Source of the DNA: Asterias amurensis
Lineage: Eukaryota; Echinodermata; Asteroidea; Forcipulatida; Asteriidae
Reading direction: 5' to 3'
Length of the DNA stretch: 64,000 nucleotides
Assembly (NCBI RefSeq): GCF_032118995.1
Contig: NC_092656.1
Coordinates: 22,774,965-22,838,964 of the forward strand
Both the position numbers and the translations under genes were made by a program. Below are positions 58,362 to 64,000 of the stretch, piece after piece. The notes beneath the pieces were generated by a model. It saw nothing but the letters and a program-made list of their open reading frames with translations. It was not told where the DNA came from and did not search any database. Each line of letters opens with the position of its first letter. The stretch's first letter is position 1.

Positions 58362-58725
58362 AGACACTGGACAGTTGACACAATTGGTAATATCGTCAAA
58401 GACCAGTCTTCTCACTTGGTGTATCTCAACATAATGCATTAAATAACAAACCTGTGGAAATTTGAGCTCAATTGGCCGTCGTAGTTGTATTGGGAGATAA
58501 CTATGAAAGAAAGAAAAACACCCTTGTCACACGAAGGTGTGCTTCATTTAAGGATGCTTGTATCGAAATAAAGTTTTTTGTAAAATTACTTCTTTCTCGA
58601 AAACTACGTTACTCCAGAGGAGCCGTTTCTCACACCGTTTTATACTATCAACCTCTCCCCAATGCTCGTAATGATTTTGCTAATAATTATTTTGAGTAAT
58701 TACCAATAGTGTCCACTGCCTTTAA
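58358..58725. mobile_element. MITE family A, abutting copy
   Basis: Shares its left TTAA with the preceding element. AAGACACTGGACAGTTGACA leads in and GTGTCCACTGCCTTTAA closes. It is less diverged than its neighbour. Confidence 0.85.
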
Positions 58726-58856
58726 ATCGAAACAGGTGAGACGGTGTTATATTTCGTATACCCACCCGGGCTAGTATGAGTATGTTCGAAACGTCGATAC
58801 TCCCCTCCCAAGAACCACCATTCCGCAAGTTTACTGTTTATGTTGTGTGTTGTTGT

Positions 58857-59249
58857 TTAAAGGAACACGTTGCCTTGGATCGGACGAGTTGGTCAAAACA
58901 AAAGCGTTTGTAACCGTTTTTTATAAAATGCATATGGTTGGAAAGATGTTTTAAAAGTAGAATACAATGATCCACACAAGTTTGCCTCGAAATTGCGTGG
59001 TTTTCCTTCTACTGTGCGAACTAACATGGTCGGCCATTTATGGGAGTCAAAATTTTGACCCCCATAAATGGCCGACGTGTTAGTCGACAAGGTAAAAGGA
59101 AAACCACGCAATTTCGAGGCATGTTTGTGTGGATCATTGTATTCTACTTTTACAACATCTTTCTACCCATATGCATTTTATAAAAAAAAACGGTTACAAA
59201 CGCTTTTCAAAGACCAACTCGACCGATCCAAGGCAACGTGTTCCTTTAA
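58857..59249. mobile_element. MITE family B, near-perfect palindrome
   Basis: TTAA-flanked 393-bp palindrome centred near 59054. Read as the reverse complement it is almost the same sequence as 45866-46255, differing at only a few bases plus small homopolymer changes. Its coding-looking frames are the same artefacts as in that copy. Confidence 0.92.
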
Positions 59250-60019
59250 GATTGAAACACCACTTTACGACAAAAACCGTGCATGCTACATAGTACCCGA
59301 TGCCGAATCCGTGAACCATATAAAGGTATCGTGGGAAATCATATCGAGGGATGATGAAATTACAGAAATAAATTCACTTCTACTACTAGCCTTCTTTGTG
59401 CAAGCTGAGTGAACCAGCACCCAGGTATTGTTAGCGAACACGGTTAGCGGGTGAGTGCATTTCAATGTTAAGCCCGAAACCATATTGTTACCAAAAGATG
59501 ATACCCAAAAATATTGACTTCGGCAGCTTTCGATAGTATAACGTTGTTGTTGTTGTTGTTTTTTTTGAAACATTTTTAAGTAATGTTGTTATGTAAAATA
59601 TAATTATTTTACGATTCAGAAATAGAATATGAGAAGCGTTCCCGCTTCTTATAATCTGCTACCCCTCCAAACACGGCGCGTGGTGACGAAAAGGGGAAAA
59701 AATATTTAATAAAAAATGGCCCGGAAAAATCAGCCAATCTCTTCAATAACTCTGGAACTAAAAATGCTAGAGAGACGCCTTTTTTTTTAATGTCCCTGCA
59801 TTCGAATGTAAATTAGGGCGACTTTCACACCTTTTGACTAGTAGGCGGGTAATTGCTCCGAAACGATCTCAACAGCTTCACCAATGGGAATTTTTGTGCA
59901 CAGAGCTGTCGGAGAGAAAATCAAACGTTAAAACGGGTCAATTCGACCCCAGTTTAATGCTCAATCTTAACAAGTTTTGCACCATCGGATGGCCATTTTC
60001 ATACACAAAACTAAATGCT
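59250..60019. other. Spacer downstream of H1, no gene seen
   Basis: A GTT microsatellite lies at about 59543-59558 (TTGTTGTTGTTGTTG). No coding sequence recognised. An inverted CCAAT-type CAATGGGAA occurs at about 59881, but no open frame follows. Confidence 0.45.
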
Positions 60020-60155
60020 GGACAGCAGCCTTTTTCAAGGGTAACCGGTGGCTCCGAGCATGCTCTAAGCAGCCCCTCGGTCCATTCACGCTGCTCAAAA
60101 ACCGGCGACACTCGGCGGTTCGCGTCGAACTGGAAATTACTCTGATTACAGAAGT
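60020..60155 (-). promoter_or_regulatory. Orphan duplicate of the histone H1 promoter block
   Basis: 60060-60150 matches 61861-61950, the sequence upstream of the H1 gene. A 30-bp block around CAGCCCCTCGGTCCATTCAC is identical in both. Flanking blocks (GCAGCCTTTTTCAA versus TCAGCCTTTATCAA, ATTCGGCGG versus ACTCGGCGG, GGAAATTACTCT versus GAAAATTACTCT) are similar. The TATA-like GATAAAGG of the gene copy is GAAAAAGG here. Nothing downstream on the minus strand resembles a histone, so this is an isolated promoter copy or the relic of a lost H1 gene. Confidence 0.65.
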
Positions 60156-60739
60156 GTTTCATTTTCCCTCTGACCTGCCAAACCCTTGTTCAAAATAACA
60201 TACATGACAGACAATCTTCCCATAACTGTAGGTGTGTATGTAAAGTTCTAACCTCTACATACGTTTTACGAGGTCTCATATCAACGTCTACAGCGACGAC
60301 TATGAAATGCTTTTGATTCTGATTGTGACATTTTATTCATTTTTTTTGTCGCATAGATGCTACCTCGCTTTATCATTTATGCCTAATTCTGGCGTCAAAT
60401 AATGATGTTGATGTTCACAAATAAAACTATCTTTTGCTATTTGAGCAGTATTAGTGCTGGACGAGAATCAGGCAGTGAATCGCATGCTAATTGATACTAC
60501 TTCTCGAGTCCGCCATTTTCTTACGTCCCGGCCCACCCCGTGTCTGTATGAGCGCCACCGCCCCCAAGTTTGTACAATTTATTTTATATAAACAAAAGTT
60601 GTTTTTGCCATTATTTGATACATTTTTTTTATTTTTTTATTATTAAAATCACTTATTTATTTACTATGTAATAATCATTTTGGGTTTGTTTATTAATCTA
60701 AACAACAATAATATGCCTAGGTTAGACTAGTGAGTTGAT

Positions 60740-60745
60740 TTTATT
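60740..60745 (-). terminator. Polyadenylation signal of the H1 gene
   Basis: AATAAA on the minus strand, about 86 bp past the H1 stop codon at 60831. No histone 3' stem-loop (GGCTCTTTTCAGAGCC type) was found between the stop and this point. Confidence 0.6.
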
Positions 60746-60830
60746 TGTAATTTCGTAGACAAATGCAGATATAATAGTCTCTTTTGTAATTTGTTTCGCT
60801 TATTTGATTGTTGTCCCGGAATGGGCTTTT

Positions 60831-61758
60831 TCACTTCTTAGGTTTGTTGGTGGTCGATCGGCTTTGCTGCATGCTTTCGGTGACCTTCTTCGCCTTTGGC
60901 TTTGGACTCTTTGCGGCTTTGCTGGGCTTTGTGACTTTCTTGGCGGGCTTGGCCGCTCTTTCTTGGCTGCAACTTTCTTGGTGTGTGTCTTCTTGACGAT
61001 TTTCTTTGGAGACTTCTTTTTTGTTATTATTGGCTTTCTTGGTCTTCTCCTTTTTGACTGCAAATGTCTCCACTCGGATATTAAAAGGTCTCGTTCACTC
61101 AAGTCATTCTCTAGCAAACAGAAACATCACCCCTTGTAGATCGAGTACACACTTTTACAAAGACTGTTGTTTTGATAGTTTAAATTGACTTATCTGGTCT
61201 CATTGACACTGTGTCCTTCGTATGACCAAATCCCTGTCTGTCACAAAAGTAGAATGCTTTATAAAACTTCCCTGCTTGGTTGGCTAGCATGCTTCCTTTC
61301 ACTCGCTGTTATTCACTTTAACTGTCATTGTCACCATCAAAAACAAATGTGCACTGAATTGACTTGGCTTTCTTTGCTTTCAGCTTTGCCTTCTTTGCTT
61401 GCTCCTTCTTTTTCTTCGTGACCTTGTCTCGTTGTTTGACCTTCTTCGCCTTTTCCTTAGCCTTGTCCATTGCTGGGTCCAATTTGAATGAACCGGAAGC
61501 TCCCGTGCCCTTGGTCTGGATAAGAACTCCCTTCTGCACACCGGTATTGAGGGCTTTTCGGATGAAAACGGCCTGCCTGTCCATGTCGACTTGGAATGTG
61601 TCCTTGATGTACTTTCTGATGGCTTGACTGGACGAACCGTTTTTCTCCTTCAGTGCCATGATAGCGGCAACCACCATCTTCATTGCTGGAGGGTGGTCCC
61701 GTACGCGAACTCTTTCGTTCGCGGTCCGTACGGGGGCACACTTTTTCTCGGTAGCCAT
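60831..61758 (-). CDS. Linker histone H1, intron-containing (oocyte/embryonic type)
   Basis: Chromatin linker protein. Exon 1 is 61335-61758 and exon 2 is 60831-61057, joined in phase 1 (donor GTGACA, acceptor CATTTGCAG), giving 216 residues. The start MATEKK was preferred over an ATG three codons earlier (61767). Residues 21-94 are the winged-helix globular domain ([67 protein letters not shown]). The tail is lysine- and alanine-rich and ends TTNKPKK. The intron, the AATAAA signal and the lack of a stem-loop indicate a polyadenylated, replication-independent H1 such as H1.8/H1oo or a cleavage-stage H1; which one is inference. Oddity: residues 156-174 ([14 protein letters not shown]...) are not H1-like, whereas the +1 frame over the same bases reads [20 protein letters not shown]. 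Two compensating indels or two sequence errors are likely. The exon 2 boundary is predicted. Confidence 0.83.
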
Positions 61759-61769
61759 GATGTTCAAGA

Positions 61770-61955
61770 AGTTTGCGGAGATTATTTCCGTACGGAACTC
61801 ACATCAAGCAACTGGCGAGACTCACCCCGGACTGTCGTCAGCCTTTATCAACGGTCACTGATGCTCTGGGCAGCCCCTCGGTCCATTCACGCTGCTCAAT
61901 CAACCGATGACATTCGGCGGTCGGCATGGAGCTGAAAATTACTCTAAATAATTAT
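61770..61955 (-). promoter_or_regulatory. Histone H1 promoter region
   Basis: On the minus strand a TATA-like GATAAAGG lies at 61842-61849, about 85 bp before the start codon. Upstream are TTGATTGAGCAGCGTGAATG and GACCGAGGGGCTGC, the block also found at 60060-60150. Conservation between the two copies supports a functional element. Confidence 0.5.
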
Positions 61956-63314
61956 CTGGTTGGTTTTAAAAGGGCTGAGTTGTTGTTGTGAGCATTCTGG
62001 AATAAAAGTTTATTGTTTAGTGTGACATGTGGCGCATTTTTAACACCCCCTCAATTGACAACAAATGTCCAGCATTTCTTTCATAGACTGGTTCCCCTTT
62101 TTATAACGTCTCGCAATAGGGGAAATACCTTGATGGGCGTATGGGTTTCATGCAGCGCACAAGAAAAGGGGAAAGGTTATATTTTTATCCGAGTTATTAT
62201 TTAGTGACGGACATGGTTACACGTCATTGATCCATTTTTTCCATCTGGAAAGACCAAGACAAAGTCCTCAAACATGCCAACTTGTTAATTGCTGTTTTGT
62301 GAAAGGTTTGTAGTTATTAATCTCTTTTGAATTGAGTTAATGTGTCAGTACCCCAAACAAACCATGGAGGCTCCATGACCATGGTGTGACTGTGATTGTG
62401 AAACTGAAGCGAGTCTGCTGAGCAATGCCAATATAATATAATATTATTTAAAATTGATATTAATATTAATGGTCTGACATGATCATCAGACATGGTCTGA
62501 CCGAGCTGTCTGATAAATTAAGTGAATTAGGTAACCTGGCTGGTAACTAGTAGTATCGCACTAAAAAGTTTGATACGTTTCCGTTATATATGATGGATGT
62601 GCACGCAGTAGCCTCGGCTATATGTCATCTGCAATTATTAATTAAACTGCATGAGTAAACTCTGCGCATGTGGAAATATTTGGATAACTTTCCATATCCA
62701 TATCCTTCCACCACATTATCTCATTGATTGAGGAAAATTATATCCTATAATTATTTCATTTCGAAAGAAAACAAAACAGGTCAACTCATACCCAAGTCTA
62801 CTTGTACCCAAGTCAACTCGTACCCAAGTCAACTTGTAACGTATAACCTACATTGTATGCCGAAAGGAAGAATTTCAGAGTGACATAATTTTATAAACTA
62901 TAGGAAATGATGTTTTACAGCTCGATGCGCTATTATTATTATGGCCATCATTCTACAACTGTCCCTATTTTTATTTCTTTTTCTCCAGATTTTGACTTCA
63001 CAGTGATGACATCAAAACATTGAGAGTGAGACCATTCAATTTCATTTTCCTGACACAATGTTGGCGGGGAGTTCAAACCTTGGCAGGGTTGGTTCAAGAA
63101 GGTGAGAGCCATATATATTATACAAAAAATCCCTCTATTGATTTTCTGGAACTAGAAGTTTATCTTTCATTCATTAACCAACCATTTCAGGACTCGATAG
63201 CTAAGTAAACTGTTGTTATGATTTATGCTTTTTAAGGTGGTCTGTTAGGACATTCCAATACCTACTTACTGCAGTACCAATTGAATGGCTTTTACAGTAT
63301 TGCTGTCCATCCAT
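61956..63314. other. Gene-free right flank
   Basis: No exon recognised. Four copies of a 17-bp unit, ACCCAAGTCAACTCGT with variants, lie at about 62779-62836. AT-rich stretches surround it (62436-62476). Confidence 0.55.
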
Positions 63315-63508
63315 TTAAAGGAACACGTTGCCTTGGATCAGACGAGTTGGTCTATAAAAAGCGTTTGTAACCGTTTGTTATAAAATGCATAATGTTTGGA
63401 AAGATGTTTTAAAAGTAGATTACAATGATCCACACAAATTTGCCTCGAAATTGCGTGGTTTTCCTTTTACTTTGCGAACTAACACGATCGGCCATTTATG
63501 GGTGTCCC
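63315..63508 (+). mobile_element. MITE family B, left half
   Basis: TTAAAGGAACACGTTGCCTT through GCCTCGAAATTGCGTGGTTT to CGGCCATTTATGGG, where it stops at what would be the palindrome centre. The breakpoint at the centre suggests hairpin-mediated deletion of one arm. Confidence 0.88.
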
Positions 63509-63539
63509 TACCACTAATACAGGGCTAGATAGCTACCGC

Positions 63540-63710
63540 CAATATAGGGCTAGATAGCTCAGTTGGTAGAGCGCGGGCACGTTAATCCGGAGGTCATTGG
63601 TTTTAATCCCACTCTAGTCAGTTCTTTGTTCAACCCCCAAAATCACTTCAAAATTTACCTAGTCAGTTTGTTTCCCTTGTGGTTTATATTGATATACAAA
63701 AAAAAGAAGC
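63540..63710 (+). mobile_element. SINE family 2, best copy
   Basis: GGGCTAGATAGCTCAGTTGG (A box), GCACGTTAATCCGGAGGTC and TTTTAATCCCACTCTAG (B box) form a tRNA-like head with GTT at the anticodon position (Asn-like). A body with CCAAAATCACTTCAAAATTT and TTTCCCTTGTGGTTTATA follows. The B box is decayed and a body follows, so this is not a tRNA gene. Confidence 0.75.
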
Positions 63711-63789
63711 GAACAAAATCATTGTTGTAAATACACAATTCTTATTTGAAACTTTATCATTGGCATGACTAGATGAACCTTTTACCTCA

Positions 63790-64000
63790 GGCACGCAATA
63801 TGCGGTTAACCAGCGGGGTGACCCCTTCTCTTTTTGACAAGGGTTCTGTTTTTTGACATGCGTTTTACAGAGCGTACAGGTCCTATGACTTTACGTCTCA
63901 TCCCAAAGGATGAAGAAAAAGTGCCTTGCTAAGGACACAAGCCTCATTACTTGACCTCAGACCCACACTTTGCTGATCAGAATCACTAGAGCTTAGATGT
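63790..64000 (-). mobile_element. SINE copy running off the window
   Basis: GACCCCTTCTCTTTTTGACA, CATCCCAAAGGATGAAG and GTGCCTTGCTAAGGACACAA are followed by a decayed B box (ACCTCAGACCCACACTTTGC). It matches the reverse SINE copies at 14050 and 28120. The head continues past 64000. Confidence 0.7.

Noticed and set aside
46001-59111. Nearly identical 72-codon frames at 46001-46219 (+) and 58893-59111 (-)
   Set aside because: Both lie in the palindromic family B MITE; the frame is a chance opening conserved by recent copying.
60800-61117. 105-codon lysine- and arginine-rich frame as a separate gene
   Set aside because: It is the shifted frame of H1 exon 2 joined to intron sequence. The H1 gene explains the region, although part of this frame is the normal-looking tail.
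61364-61627. Phe/Ser-rich plus-strand frames opposite H1
   Set aside because: Antisense shadow of lysine-rich H1 codons.
63540-63615. tRNA-Asn-like sequence, and other tRNA-like heads in the window
   Set aside because: Acceptor stems do not close, B boxes are decayed and SINE bodies follow. They are SINE heads, not tRNA genes.
1-64000. Retrovirus, LTR retrotransposon or Polinton remains
   Set aside because: I looked for paired long direct repeats, protease/integrase or capsid-like stretches and protein-primed polymerase motifs, and saw none. The only retroelement pieces are LINE and SINE fragments.

Overview
The window looks like nuclear DNA of an animal, most likely an echinoderm and probably a sea star. 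Four protein genes have typical metazoan exon-intron structure with GT-AG introns, and the rest is AT-rich intergenic and intronic DNA packed with short palindromic DNA transposons (MITEs), tRNA-headed SINEs, a few LINE scraps and two minisatellites. The echinoderm call is an inference from the style of the repeats; the coding genes alone only say bilaterian animal. I saw no virus-derived element, LTR element or Polinton.

Layout. 1-4.8 kb: no gene; MITEs, a LINE scrap and simple repeats. 4.8-26.8 kb, plus strand: an apparently complete ECT2L gene (F-box plus RhoGEF protein). It has two 5' untranslated exons and 21 coding exons whose phases all agree, giving 1,092 codons plus stop. 26.8-31.5 kb: intergenic, with SINE and LINE remains. 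31.5-52.7 kb, minus strand: a complete VPS33B gene (Sec1/Munc18 membrane-tethering protein). Its 21 coding exons also agree in phase and give 619 residues, close to the vertebrate length. Its introns hold a 30-bp minisatellite, a 1.8-kb motif-bearing DNA element nested in a MITE, and a nearly perfect 845-bp foldback element. 54.3-57.8 kb, minus strand: a four-exon class I S-adenosylmethionine-dependent methyltransferase with an N-terminal winged-helix-like half. 58-59.3 kb: a dense MITE cluster. 60.8-61.8 kb, minus strand: a two-exon linker histone H1 with a polyadenylation signal and no visible histone stem-loop, of the kind expected for an oocyte/embryonic H1. A second copy of its promoter block lies about 0.8 kb beyond its 3' end with no gene attached. 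61.8-64 kb: no gene; SINEs and a MITE half.

ECT2L and VPS33B are convergent; VPS33B, the methyltransferase and H1 all run on the minus strand. Nothing suggests that the four genes work in one pathway. The strongest unusual signals are the foldback element with a 9-bp target-site duplication in VPS33B intron 1, the element in VPS33B intron 13 with six copies of a 14-bp GTCAC-N4-GTCAC motif, a compensated frame disturbance in the H1 tail, the orphan duplicate of the H1 promoter, and a strong excess of the palindrome TACATGTA.
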